DNA from: Balneolaceae bacterium
GTDB lineage: Bacteria; Bacteroidota; Rhodothermia; Balneolales; Balneolaceae
Assembly: GCA_034521495.1 (NCBI GenBank)
Contig: JAXHMK010000004.1
Location: 1-64,000 of the forward strand
Length of the DNA: 64,000 nt
Reading direction: 5' to 3'
Positions 29,826-39,617 of the stretch are shown piece by piece (positions within the stretch are counted from its first letter, which is position 1; every line of letters starts with the position of its first letter). A program made the translations under genes and the position numbers. The notes beneath the pieces were generated by a model that saw only the letters and a program-made list of their open reading frames with translations, was not told where the DNA came from and did not search any database.

Positions 29826-30178
29826 AATACAGCCCAAAACTTACCGTCCGAACGAAGAAAAAAGACGAAGCCATCACTATAGAAATACAGGACAACGGCC
29901 CTGGAATTCCAGACGATATCAAAGACAAAATCCTGCAACCGTTTTTTACCACGAAGAAAGGAACGGCGGGTACCGGGCTTGGGCTTAGTATTACCAACGA
30001 TATTATTAAAGCGCATGGTGGTGATCTGTCGATTGATACGAACCAGGGAAAAGGAACAACATTTATTATTTCTCTTCGGTAAAAGTACACTTATAAATCT
30101 CAGATGCTTTTATTTTTAATTTATTAACCTATATTCCTAAAACTTGGGTATAAACTCAGCCTATCGGGAATAAAAAAA

Positions 30179-33100
30179 ATGCAATTTTTAAAAGGGGTCA
30201 TATTTGCAGTTCTTTGCCTGCTTGCTATCGATGCTTTCTCGCAGCAGGTAAACTTCCGTCACTTAACCATCGATGATGGCCTGTCTCAAAATGCCGTCTA
30301 CTCTATTCTTCAGGACAGCCGGGGTTTTATGTGGTTCGGCACCAAAGACGGACTGAATCGCTACGACGGACGTAATTTTGTGGTCTACCAGCACGACCCC
30401 TTCGATTTAACCACCATTTCTGATGCGTTTGTAATGAAGTTATATGAAGACAGCCGTGGCCGTATCTGGACGGGTTCGATATCGGGTGATATCAACATCT
30501 TTCAGAGAGAAACTGAAATTTTCTGTAAAATTCCAATGGAAAATGAGTCGGGTGAAAAAGTAACGACCAATGAAATTACGGATATTGCAGAGGGACCCGA
30601 TGGCACGATCTGGATAGCGACCAAAGGTGACGGGCTTTTTAACATCCTTGTTGATGGCGATATCGGCTGCAATTACAATTACCGGCGATTTTTGCACGAT
30701 CCGGCCGACGACCGAAGCCTGAACAGTAACCGGGTTGGGAATCTGTATTTTGATGAACATGAAACATTTTGGATTGGTACTGAGGAGGGCCTCAATCAGT
30801 TTGATGAATCCAGCCAATCATTTACCCGAACTCTGTTTGAAACCAAACACCCGGATGCAACTGAAGGCTCAGGCGGATACAAAATCACTGCAATGCATGT
30901 CAGCCGCGCCGGTGATTTTTGGATCGGAGTTCAAAGCGGCCTTGTGAAATTTGACCGGAATTCCGGTAACTATGAGTTTTATCCAAATCTATATGAAGTA
31001 CTTGAATATGGCTGGGGAAGTATTAATAGTATAGTGGAAGATCAAACAGAGATGTTTTGGCTGGGTACAGTTGCGGGACTGATGCGCTTTGATCCATCAA
31101 CAAAACAATACACCTATTATCGCCACGATCCTTTCAATCCACAATCTCTCAGTTATAACATCATCTCCAGTCTGTTGATAGATAGCACCGGAATTCTGTG
31201 GGCGGGAACCTCAGGCCTTGGTATTAATATCCTTGATTTCAAGGCAAACCGGTTTCCAACTCTCGTTAGAAAACCTGATTCCTCCTCCCGAATTGCAGGT
31301 TTTAGTATTCGCTCCATTTTAGAGGATAACTCGGGCGATGTATGGATCAGTGCGGATGTTCTTTACCGGTGGAATCGGGAAACAGGAGAACTGAAAAGCT
31401 ATGAAACCACCTCTGACCTGATAGATAATTTCGGTAATACCAATGCCTATTCCATTATTCAGGCCTCGGATGGAATACTTTGGTTTGCGTCATCTCAGGG
31501 TTTATTCAGGCATAATCCAGACACAAATGAAACCAGGCTGTATAAACATTCTCCGGGAAATGAAACGGGTTTGAAACACCAGGAAGTCAATGCTGTTTTT
31601 GAAGCCCGGGACGGCACCATCTGGATTGCAACTCACAACTACTTTAGCAGAATAACGGATGAGCAAACAGGTACATTTCAACACTTTCAGTATCGTTCAT
31701 CAGAATACTCAATCGGGATAGCAAGGCCGGTAATTTTTCAGGATCTGGATGGAATATTCTGGCTGGGAACAGCCGATGGCCTGGTACGTTTTGATTCCAA
31801 TACTCAAACATATTCAACCTATCGTAACGACCCTGCGAATCCAAATAGCTTACGCAATAACCACATCAAATCCATTCTTGAAGATCCGGCTCAGCCCGAC
31901 ACGTACCTATGGGTCGGCACCTCCGGAGGGCTGCATAAGTTTGATTACAGAAACAGTACGTTTGAACACTACTCCGTGCAGGATGGCCTCCCCAATGAAG
32001 TGGTATATGCAATTCTGCCTGATGACGATGGCAATCTTTGGCTCAGCACCAACAAAGGCCTTTCCCGGTTCAATCCTCAAACAAATACTTTTCGGAATTT
32101 TGATGTGCAAGACGGCCTCCAGAGCAATGAGTTTAACACAGGTGCCTATTTTCGGAGTAACAGCGGAGAGCTATTTTTTGGCGGAATCCAGGGGCTCAAC
32201 TATTTTTACCCGGATAAAATTTTTGATAATCCACACCAGCCGCCGGTTGTGCTTACTCAAATTAAATTGGGTAACCGGCCCATCTCAAACAAAACAGATC
32301 CCGATTTATTAACTGCATCTGTTTCAGCAATAGATCAAATGACGTTTTCCCACCGCGATGATGTGATCACATTTGAGTTTGCCGCGCTTGATTATTCTGC
32401 CCCCGATAAAAACCAATACGCGTACATGCTCGAGGGATTTAATAACAACTGGATACAATCCGGACAGCTTGCATCTGCAACCTACACCAACCTGCCTCAT
32501 GGTAAGTATACACTGAGGGTGAAAGGCTCTAATAACGATGGAATCTGGAACGAAGAGGGATTGGCACTGGCCGTGATTGTAACTCCCCCATGGTGGCATA
32601 CCCAGTGGGCGTATGGAATATATGTAGTACTCTTTCTAACAGCCCTTTATTCCCTCCGTTACTACGAAATGGCCCGTTTAAACCTTAAAAATCAGCTTAA
32701 GATCGAGAAAGTTCAGACCGACTCGCTCCGAAATCTCAATCAGCTGAAATCCCATTTCTTTGCTAATATTTCTCACGAATTCAGAACTCCGCTAACTCTC
32801 ATTCTGGGACAGACCGAAACCCTTCTTCAAACGGAGGAGAACCGCAGTAAAAAAGAGAAATTACTCTCCGTTAATACCAACGCAGAACGGCTGCTTGACC
32901 TGATCAATCAGCTTCTTGATTTGTCAAAACTGGAGGCCGGTAAGCTGCAGCTGAAGACAAAGCAACAGAACATGGTTTCATTCCTGAAGAATCTGCTTTT
33001 TTCTTTTGAATCGCTTGCAGAATCAAATCAGATCCAGCTCAATTTCTACTCTTCCCGCGCGATGATTCCCATGAAGTTCGATGCGGAAAAAATGGAGCAG

Positions 33101-34282
33101 ATCTTTTTAAACCTGTTGTCAAACGCGTTCAAGTTTACCGGAAATGGCGGCCATATAGACGTTTCTATAAACATCCCCGAACCGGAATGGTTTGAAATTC
33201 GGATAAAGGATTCCGGAATTGGTATTCCCGAGGACCGGCTGCCATATATTTTTGACCGCTTTTACCAGGTTGATCAGTCCGGCACCCGCAAATATGAAGG
33301 GACGGGCATTGGACTATCGCTGGCTCACGAATTGGTGGAGCTCCATAACGGCTCCATCAGTGTAATTAGTGAGGAGGGAGCGGGAACAGAATTTGTGATT
33401 AAGCTACCTCTTAAGAAAGCGGATATTCAAGAACAGATAGAAGCAGAAACTCAAGTTCAGGCATCTACTGATGTTGGAGCGGGTAGCCTTCAATTGCCGG
33501 ATTTCTCCGCCCTGTTGTCTAAAAACGAGGAAATTGTACTGATCGTAGAAGACAATGCCGAGGTTCGTTCCTTTATCCGTGAACAGCTCGAAGAGGAGTA
33601 TACCGTGCTGGAAGCTGCAAACGGAGTGGAAGGTATTGAAATTTCTCAGGAAACGATACCCGACCTGATTATCACCGACTTGATGATGCCTGAAATGGAT
33701 GGATATCAGTTCAGTAAAGATATTCGGAATAATGAGAAAACCAGTCACATTCCGTTAATTATGCTCACAGCCAGGGCTGGAATGGACTCAAAAATTGAGG
33801 GCCTGGAAACCGGAATTGATGCCTACCTGACCAAGCCCTATCATATCCGCGAATTACAAACAAGGGTGAGAAGCCTCATTGAACAGCGTAAAAACCTGAA
33901 AAAGCGGTTCAGTACAGCTACCTACTTTAAGCCTGCAGTCATTGCAGAAAGCACGGTGGATCAGGCTTTCCTGGAAAAAGCGATTGATATAATCGACCAA
34001 CACCTTCAAGAGGAAGAGTACCGGGTTGAAAATTTAGCACAAGAATTGAACATGAGCAGCTCCCAGCTCAATAGAAAATTGAAAGCTCTTGTGGATCAGC
34101 CCGCCGGCACCTTTATCCGGTCTGTCCGGTTTCAGCGCTCGGTTGAACTTCTCAATCAGACGGATAAGACCATCGCCGAGATCTGTTACGAAGTAGGATT
34201 TAATGACCAGGCATACTTCTCTCGCGCTTTCAAAAAACAGTTCGGTAAAACCCCATCGGCATTCAGGAAGCTTTCTATTTAA
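30179..34282 (+). CDS. Hybrid two-component system protein (propeller - kinase - receiver - AraC)
   Basis: 1367 residues. Signal peptide (1-21, ending AFSQ); two propellers of Reg_prop repeats (LWVGTSGGLHKFD, LWLSTNKGLSRF); Y_Y_Y domain (LRVKGSNNDGIWNEEG); membrane helix (about 808-830); H-box NISHEFRTPLTLI (about 861); ATPase (NLLSNAFKFT, KDSGIGIP, GTGIGLSLA); receiver (LIVEDNAE near 1118, Asp in TDLMMPEMDG near 1165, Lys in LTKPY); AraC-type HTH (NMSSSQLNRKLKAL and IAEICYEVGFNDQAYFSRAF). The whole path from periplasmic signal to DNA is in one protein. It sits 96 bases after the broken kinase with its own likely promoter. Its H-box differs from that of its neighbours, so it is not part of that paralogue set. 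In relatives the targets are usually adjacent glycan genes, but none lies here. Confidence 0.95.
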   Translation: MQFLKGVIFAVLCLLAIDAFSQQVNFRHLTIDDGLSQNAVYSILQDSRGFMWFGTKDGLNRYDGRNFVVYQHDPFDLTTISDAFVMKLYEDSRGRIWTGSISGDINIFQRETEIFCKIPMENESGEKVTTNEITDIAEGPDGTIWIATKGDGLFNILVDGDIGCNYNYRRFLHDPADDRSLNSNRVGNLYFDEHETFWIGTEEGLNQFDESSQSFTRTLFETKHPDATEGSGGYKITAMHVSRAGDFWIGVQSGLVKFDRNSGNYEFYPNLYEVLEYGWGSINSIVEDQTEMFWLGTVAGLMRFDPSTKQYTYYRHDPFNPQSLSYNIISSLLIDSTGILWAGTSGLGINILDFKANRFPTLVRKPDSSSRIAGFSIRSILEDNSGDVWISADVLYRWNRETGELKSYETTSDLIDNFGNTNAYSIIQASDGILWFASSQGLFRHNPDTNETRLYKHSPGNETGLKHQEVNAVFEARDGTIWIATHNYFSRITDEQTGTFQHFQYRSSEYSIGIARPVIFQDLDGIFWLGTADGLVRFDSNTQTYSTYRNDPANPNSLRNNHIKSILEDPAQPDTYLWVGTSGGLHKFDYRNSTFEHYSVQDGLPNEVVYAILPDDDGNLWLSTNKGLSRFNPQTNTFRNFDVQDGLQSNEFNTGAYFRSNSGELFFGGIQGLNYFYPDKIFDNPHQPPVVLTQIKLGNRPISNKTDPDLLTASVSAIDQMTFSHRDDVITFEFAALDYSAPDKNQYAYMLEGFNNNWIQSGQLASATYTNLPHGKYTLRVKGSNNDGIWNEEGLALAVIVTPPWWHTQWAYGIYVVLFLTALYSLRYYEMARLNLKNQLKIEKVQTDSLRNLNQLKSHFFANISHEFRTPLTLILGQTETLLQTEENRSKKEKLLSVNTNAERLLDLINQLLDLSKLEAGKLQLKTKQQNMVSFLKNLLFSFESLAESNQIQLNFYSSRAMIPMKFDAEKMEQIFLNLLSNAFKFTGNGGHIDVSINIPEPEWFEIRIKDSGIGIPEDRLPYIFDRFYQVDQSGTRKYEGTGIGLSLAHELVELHNGSISVISEEGAGTEFVIKLPLKKADIQEQIEAETQVQASTDVGAGSLQLPDFSALLSKNEEIVLIVEDNAEVRSFIREQLEEEYTVLEAANGVEGIEISQETIPDLIITDLMMPEMDGYQFSKDIRNNEKTSHIPLIMLTARAGMDSKIEGLETGIDAYLTKPYHIRELQTRVRSLIEQRKNLKKRFSTATYFKPAVIAESTVDQAFLEKAIDIIDQHLQEEEYRVENLAQELNMSSSQLNRKLKALVDQPAGTFIRSVRFQRSVELLNQTDKTIAEICYEVGFNDQAYFSRAFKKQFGKTPSAFRKLSI

Positions 34283-34438
34283 CCGGAAAATCCAAACATT
34301 TGCGCGGATAGTCCAAGACTGTATGGTTTGCATCTTCTACATTTATAGAGCGATCGGACTTAACCGAAGCATCTAACAGAGACGATCTGAATGATCGATG
34401 CGTCGAAGTTTCAATTTAAACCACTCACCTAAACAATC

Positions 34439-35389
34439 ATGAAAACAGCAGGCATAATCGGCGGGTCGGGATACATCGGCAGTTACGTCACAAAAGCATT
34501 CCTTGAGAATGGGTTCAGCGTTAAAGTATCGGCGACAGACATTAAAAAGAAGAAGAAGTACCAGCATTTAAAAACGTTACCCGGTGCGGATAATCTTAAG
34601 ATTATTTCGCTGGATACCCGTGACATCGATTCTCTCAGGTCATTTGTAGATGGCTGTGATGTTGTGGTGCACGGCGGCACGCCATTTCAGCTCGATGTAC
34701 AAGATCCGGCGAAAGAGCTGTTTGAACCGACCATTAAGGGCACTGAGAACTTTCTGACGGTAATCAATGAGACGCCATCCGTGAAGAAGGTGGTGATCAT
34801 TGCATCTGTTGCTTCTTACAATACCGGCTACCCTATGCCGGTGGCAGGACGCTCACCTGATCATCTCTACACGGAAAGCGATGAGCCTCACCTTAACGAA
34901 GAAGGACATCCATACGCACAGGCCAAATATTATGCCGATCAGGTGGTACAGGCGTTTATCAAAGATTATCCTGAATCTGATAAACAGATTGTAAGTGTCT
35001 ACCCGGTTGGCGTGATGGGCCCTGCCCTCTCCGAGCGGGATGATTCAACGTCCATGGGACTTCAGTACTTGTTCAAGCATAAGATCGCACCCAATCCTTT
35101 TGTACAAATGCTATATGATCATGATATGGAATTTGCCATTGTGGATGTGCGCGATGTGGCTGAGGGAATTTACAGGGCAGCAACGACAGACGGCCTGCAT
35201 GGAAAACAGTACTACCTGAGCAACGAGAGCTGGAAAGTGTCGGACATCTCACGAATGCTGAATAATGAACCGGTCGTTGAAAAGCCCCGGTTTGTGTACA
35301 GCGGCAAAAAAGCCGAACAAGATTTGGGGCTATCATACAAACCCGCTCACGTTTCGTTCGGTGATTACACTGCGGCAAGCGAAGATTAG
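34439..35389 (+). CDS. NAD-dependent epimerase/reductase (extended SDR)
   Basis: 316 residues. N-terminal Rossmann motif IIGGSGYIGSYVTKAF (GxxGxxG), VVHGGTPFQL, and an active-site pair YAQAKYYAD (YxxxK, about residues 159-163). This is the layout of dihydroflavonol-reductase/epimerase-type SDRs that reduce or epimerise sugar- or ketone-like substrates with NAD(P)H. The specific substrate cannot be read from the sequence. It is a single gene between the hybrid regulator and a histidine kinase remnant, so it might be a target of the regulator at 30179, but this is only positional. Confidence 0.85.
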   Translation: MKTAGIIGGSGYIGSYVTKAFLENGFSVKVSATDIKKKKKYQHLKTLPGADNLKIISLDTRDIDSLRSFVDGCDVVVHGGTPFQLDVQDPAKELFEPTIKGTENFLTVINETPSVKKVVIIASVASYNTGYPMPVAGRSPDHLYTESDEPHLNEEGHPYAQAKYYADQVVQAFIKDYPESDKQIVSVYPVGVMGPALSERDDSTSMGLQYLFKHKIAPNPFVQMLYDHDMEFAIVDVRDVAEGIYRAATTDGLHGKQYYLSNESWKVSDISRMLNNEPVVEKPRFVYSGKKAEQDLGLSYKPAHVSFGDYTAASED

Positions 35390-35549
35390 TCTATAATGGT
35401 ATGCTTAAATATTTCCCAAACATACCATCAGAATCACGCCTGCATTACGAAGCCTTCTTTATCTGAAAGAGCTCTTTTTAACGATTGTCATTCCCCTGGT
35501 AAAGGTTCAGAATTTTCCGTCTTCAATATTGCTGTCCGGAAAGATCCTT

Positions 35550-35756
35550 TACACTTTAAATGGAGAAAATAACGGAACCGGAATCCCGAATGAGGTCAAC
35601 AGCAAAATCATGCAGTTATTATTACAAAAAAAATGAATTGAAGGAACGGGTTTGGGATTTTCGATCACCAGTGATATTATCAAGACTCACAGAGGCGTCT
35701 TGAAGATTCATTCAAAAAAAGGAACCATCATGACTGCGACTCTTAATCAATCATAA
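35550..35756 (+). pseudogene. Histidine kinase ATPase-domain remnant
   Basis: One frame reads NGENNGTGIPNEVNSKIM, then QKK-stop-IEGTGLGFSIT, SDIIKTHRGVLKIHSKKGT. It aligns with the end of the island kinases (DNGPGIPxxxKDKILQPFFTTK, GTEGTGLGLSI). A TGA at about 35634-35636 replaces the Gly codon of the K-K-G-T step. Only the last 70 residues of a kinase remain, 15 bases before the penta-GAF kinase gene. The rest of the 35390-35549 gap shows nothing. Confidence 0.7.
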
Positions 35757-35770
35757 TGTAGCAGACATTT

Positions 35771-38700
35771 ATGACAGGAAGTAAGAATTTATCAAAAAAG
35801 CTTGAACAGCGGGAAGCGGAAATCGCTGTTATTAACAGTGTACAACAGGGTATTCTTGCCAAAAAGGAGATGCAGGAGATATATGATTTGGTGGGTGAAA
35901 AAGTCCGAGATCTATTTGATGCTCAGGTAGCTGTTGTTTCTACATTTAATTATGAAAATAATACTGAAATATTTCACTATGCTTTTGAAGATGGAAAACG
36001 CCATGAATTAGATCCAAGGCCCATTGACACACTTCGGCAAAAACTGATAGAAACAAGCGAACTCATCCTTATAAATGAAAATGCCGATGATGCCTGGAGA
36101 GAGATAACAGGGGAAGAGCCAACGGTAGCTCCCGGCACAAAATTAACAAAATCTGCCCTTTATGTACCCATGGCCGCCGGTGACACTGTCTTTGGATATA
36201 TCAGCCTGCAAAATGTAGATCGTGAGCATGCCTTTAGCGATTCCGATGTCCGCCTGTTAAGCACCATGGCCAACAGTATCAGCATGGCGCTGGAAAATGC
36301 ACGACTGTTTAACGAGACTGAGCAACGAAATGCCGAGCTTGCGGTCATTAACAGTGTTCAGGAAGGCTTGGTTGCAGAGATGGACTTGCAAAGTATCTAT
36401 GATTTGGTTGGTGATCGAATTCGTGAACTTTTCGATGCCCAGGTTACAATGATCTGCACCTTCGATCATGATAATGAACGAGAGCACTTCCAGTACCAAT
36501 ATGAAGACGGGGACAGAATCTACCCGGATCCCCGGCCGCTCGACAGGTTTAGAAAACAGTTGATTGAAACAAAAGAGATGATTTTGATCAACGAGAATTT
36601 TCCGGATCGGGCGGAAGAAATTTTAGGTATCAAACCTGAGGCTGTACCGGGAACCGACCTTCCAAAATCTGTACTGTTTGTGCCCTTAGTGATTGGTGAT
36701 TCTGTCCGAGGATATGTGAGTCTACAAAATTTAGATCGAGAGCACGCTTTTCCAGAATCTGATGTTCGCCTTCTAAGTACTCTCGCTAACAGTATGAGTG
36801 TAGCCCTTGAAAATGCCCGTCTATTCAACGAGACGGAACAGCGAAATGCAGAACTGGCGGTAATCAACAGTGTTCAGCAGGGGCTTGTTGCCGAGATGGA
36901 CATGCAGGGAATTTATGACCTGGTCGGTGACCGGATCCGGAATCTTTTTGACGCGCAGGTTACGGGAATCGTTACCTTCGATCACACCGACAAAACCGAG
37001 CATTTTCAGTATATCTATGAGGACGGCAAACGTGTCCATCCGCCCGGCAGGCCCTACGACAACGTCAGAGCCAAATTGATTCAGGAACGGCAAAAACTGC
37101 TGTTCAATGAAAAGGCATCAGAAACGATGTCCGAAATTAACGGGAAACCCTTTAAGCCTGTACCAGGTACAAGGATGGCTCAATCCGCCCTCTATGTGCC
37201 CATGTCGGTCGGAAAAGAGGTTTTGGGCTATGTCAGCCTGCAGAACCTGGATCGTGAACACGCATTCAATGAATCGGATGTGCGACTGCTCAGCACCCTG
37301 ATCAACAGTATGAGCGTGGCCATTGAAAACGCACGGCTCTTCAATGAAACCACTCGACTTCTCGCCGAAACAGAACAGCGAAATGCAGAACTGGCAGTCA
37401 TCAATAGTGTGCAGGACGGACTGGTACGCGAAATGGATATGGCGGCCATTTACAAATTGGTTGGAGAAAAGATTTGTGATGTTTTAAACACACAGACAAT
37501 GATTATTCGAACCTTTGATCATGACAAAAAATTGGAATATTGGCAATACGCCATCGAAAGAGGCGAAACGATTGATGTTGAACCCCGGCCGTTTATCTGG
37601 GCTAATAAAATATTGATTGAAAAGAAAGAATATCTTCTCATAAATGAAAATTATGAGGAGATAGCGATGGAATATGACGGAAATGCGATCACCAAAGGAT
37701 TAGCTCCGAAATCAGCTATTTTTGTTCCTATGATTGTAGGAGATACGGTTGTGGGATCTGTAAGTCTGCAAAATGTTGAAGAGGAAAATGCTTTTACGGA
37801 AAGTGATCTTCAGTTAATTACTACGCTTACGAACAGTATGAGTGTGGCTATTGAGAATGCGCGACTCTTCAATGAAACGGTACGGCTATTGGATGAAACT
37901 GAACAGAGGGCCGCCGAGCTTCAAACAGTTAATAATATTAGCCGGGCTATGGTATCGCAGTTAGAGCTTGATGCCCTTATCAGTTTTGTTGGAGACCAGA
38001 TGCGCGAAACATTTAAGGCAGATATTGTTTACCTGGCTACATACGATCGTAAATCGAACATGCTCCATTTCCCTTATTACTATGGGGACGAATCCGAATC
38101 CAGGCCATTTGGTAACGGCATCACTGAAAAAATTATCCTGAACCAGGAACCCCTGCTTATCAATCAAAACCTGGATAAAGCGTATGATGAAATAAAAGCT
38201 GAGAAAAAAGGAGAGATGGTAGAATCGTATTTGGGGGTTCCAATTAAAGCTGGAGAAAAATCTATTGGAGTGATCAGTGTTCAAAGTAAAGAGCAATCCA
38301 ACCGGTTCTCCGAAAATGATCAGAGGCTTCTCACCACCATTGCAGCCAATGTGGGTGTGGCAATGCAAAATGCCGAATCGTACGAAAAATTACGATCAGC
38401 CCTGAACGATCTGAAAGCCGCTCAGGAGCAACTGGTTCAACAGGAAAAACTGGCATCACTGGGACAGCTTACCGCTGGCATTGCTCATGAGATCAAGAAT
38501 CCCCTTAACTTTGTAAATAACTTTTCTGATCTCAGCGTTGAGTTGATTGAAGAGGCCCGGGAGGAACTTGAAAAACTGACTATTCCCGATGATAATTTTG
38601 CACTTGATATCATAAAGGATATTGAGGGAAACCTTAAGAAAATTCACGAACACGGCAGCCGTGCAGATGGAATTGTAAAATCGATGCTTCAGCATTCAAG

Positions 38701-39223
38701 AGGTGGTAATGGTAAAGTTGAACCCACGGATATGAATGCTTTAATCAAAGAGTATGTTAATCTTGCATTTCACGGAATGCGTGCAAGTAAACATCCAATT
38801 AACGTAGATATTGATCTCAACTTAGATGAAAATACACAGGAAATTCCGTTAATTGCCGAAGACTTCAGCCGGGTTATTTTAAATCTTTGCAACAATGCAT
38901 TCGATGCAATGCGTGAGAAACTTCAAAAAGCTGAATACAACGATGATAAATATCTCCCGCAATTAAAAGTAGTTACAGAACACAACGATAAATATCTGAA
39001 AATTACCATCGAGGATAACGGACCCGGTATTCCGCCTAAATTAAAGGATAAAATTTTACAACCGTTTTTTACAACGAAAAAAGGAAAAGAAGGGACCGGC
39101 CTGGGACTTTCCATCACAAATGATATCGTAAAAGGGCATGGGGGACAGATTGATATTGAAACAGAACCGGATAGGTTTACACGATTTTTAATAACGATTC
39201 CCTATCAAAAAAATCATTCATAG
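35771..39223 (+). CDS. Sensor histidine kinase with five tandem GAF domains
   Basis: 1150 residues, cytoplasmic. Four GAF domains of about 180 residues are near-copies, each starting AELAVINSVQxGL (first unit AEIAVINSVQQGI) with IYDLVGDRIRxLFDAQV and VSLQNLDREHAF, and ending LENARLFNET. A fifth, divergent GAF (about 735-890) has YLGVPIKAGEKSIGVISVQ. The kinase follows: QLTAGIAHEIKNPLNFV (His about 905), NLCNNAFDAM, DNGPGIP, GTGLGLSI. It has no palindromic inserts, giving the uninterrupted form of the shared kinase block. The next gene starts two bases after its stop and encodes a receiver, so the pair is surely co-translated. GAF ligands (nucleotide, redox or small molecule) cannot be told from sequence. 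Confidence 0.93.
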   Translation: MTGSKNLSKKLEQREAEIAVINSVQQGILAKKEMQEIYDLVGEKVRDLFDAQVAVVSTFNYENNTEIFHYAFEDGKRHELDPRPIDTLRQKLIETSELILINENADDAWREITGEEPTVAPGTKLTKSALYVPMAAGDTVFGYISLQNVDREHAFSDSDVRLLSTMANSISMALENARLFNETEQRNAELAVINSVQEGLVAEMDLQSIYDLVGDRIRELFDAQVTMICTFDHDNEREHFQYQYEDGDRIYPDPRPLDRFRKQLIETKEMILINENFPDRAEEILGIKPEAVPGTDLPKSVLFVPLVIGDSVRGYVSLQNLDREHAFPESDVRLLSTLANSMSVALENARLFNETEQRNAELAVINSVQQGLVAEMDMQGIYDLVGDRIRNLFDAQVTGIVTFDHTDKTEHFQYIYEDGKRVHPPGRPYDNVRAKLIQERQKLLFNEKASETMSEINGKPFKPVPGTRMAQSALYVPMSVGKEVLGYVSLQNLDREHAFNESDVRLLSTLINSMSVAIENARLFNETTRLLAETEQRNAELAVINSVQDGLVREMDMAAIYKLVGEKICDVLNTQTMIIRTFDHDKKLEYWQYAIERGETIDVEPRPFIWANKILIEKKEYLLINENYEEIAMEYDGNAITKGLAPKSAIFVPMIVGDTVVGSVSLQNVEEENAFTESDLQLITTLTNSMSVAIENARLFNETVRLLDETEQRAAELQTVNNISRAMVSQLELDALISFVGDQMRETFKADIVYLATYDRKSNMLHFPYYYGDESESRPFGNGITEKIILNQEPLLINQNLDKAYDEIKAEKKGEMVESYLGVPIKAGEKSIGVISVQSKEQSNRFSENDQRLLTTIAANVGVAMQNAESYEKLRSALNDLKAAQEQLVQQEKLASLGQLTAGIAHEIKNPLNFVNNFSDLSVELIEEAREELEKLTIPDDNFALDIIKDIEGNLKKIHEHGSRADGIVKSMLQHSRGGNGKVEPTDMNALIKEYVNLAFHGMRASKHPINVDIDLNLDENTQEIPLIAEDFSRVILNLCNNAFDAMREKLQKAEYNDDKYLPQLKVVTEHNDKYLKITIEDNGPGIPPKLKDKILQPFFTTKKGKEGTGLGLSITNDIVKGHGGQIDIETEPDRFTRFLITIPYQKNHS

Positions 39224-39225
39224 AT

Positions 39226-39612
39226 ATGAAATTTTTAGTTGTTGATGATGAAAAAGATGTAGAGATGTTATTCCGGCAAAAGTTTCGGAAAGAGATTCGC
39301 AAAGGCGAACTCGAACTGGTGTTTGCCTTTTCAGGGCAAGAAGCTTTGTCCATCTTGAACAGTACAAACCCGCCAGATGTTGTCTATGTCTTTTCCGATA
39401 TCAACATGCCCGGTATGACCGGAATTGAACTACTTGAAACCATCAAAGCAGAACATCCTGAAATTAACGTAAGCATGATATCGGCTTACGGAGACGATGA
39501 GAATTACAACAAAGCAATTAAATCAGGAGCGAAAGAGTTTTTTACGAAACCAATTGATTTTGAGTCCTTACGGTCTGAAATCTATAATATGCTGAATAAA
39601 GATAAAGGGTAA
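39226..39612 (+). CDS. Stand-alone response-regulator receiver
   Basis: 128 residues, a CheY-like domain alone. Motifs: VVDDEKDVEMLFRQKF, phospho-Asp in FSDINMPGMTG, SMISAYGD, FTKPIDFESL. Nearly the same protein as that at 19265. It lies 2 bases after the penta-GAF kinase and 5 bases before the receiver-phosphatase, so the three form one operon. It could pass phosphate between the kinase and another partner, or compete with the second receiver for phosphate. Confidence 0.92.
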   Translation: MKFLVVDDEKDVEMLFRQKFRKEIRKGELELVFAFSGQEALSILNSTNPPDVVYVFSDINMPGMTGIELLETIKAEHPEINVSMISAYGDDENYNKAIKSGAKEFFTKPIDFESLRSEIYNMLNKDKG

Positions 39613-39617
39613 ATAAC

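Larger units (their letters stand above)
23681..30082 (+). pseudogene. Six-unit sensor histidine kinase, split by IS1380 and a frameshift
   Basis: Restored, this is about 1,595 residues. An N-terminal NTF2-like domain (1-150) is followed by six tandem sensor units of about 185 residues. Five start EAALERVRxR or EAAIERVRAR; the sixth is divergent (LDRIRAEIGSM). Units 1-5 end YTRFLDLxxAExxA. Units 1, 4 and 5 are one subtype (HYDYMSSLP, FFKHGY), units 2 and 3 another. Then come H-box AGIAHEIKNPLNFV and the ATPase domain (NIVNNAFDAM, DNGPGIP). Unit 3 is cut by the IS at 25501. An extra G at 28063-28064 (KAEKQAR then ESQIEAALERVR in the next frame) splits units 4 and 5. Open parts are 23681-25546, 27127-28077 and 28109-30082; the last could still make an active kinase with two sensor units. 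No membrane helix: cytoplasmic. Two palindromic inserts are present. Confidence 0.88.

Noticed and set aside
29081-30016. Long minus-strand frame across the kinase domain of the broken six-unit kinase
   Set aside because: It is antisense to strongly conserved kinase motifs; a similar antisense frame occurs at 22594-23205 in the paralogous kinase, showing it is a shadow of codon use.
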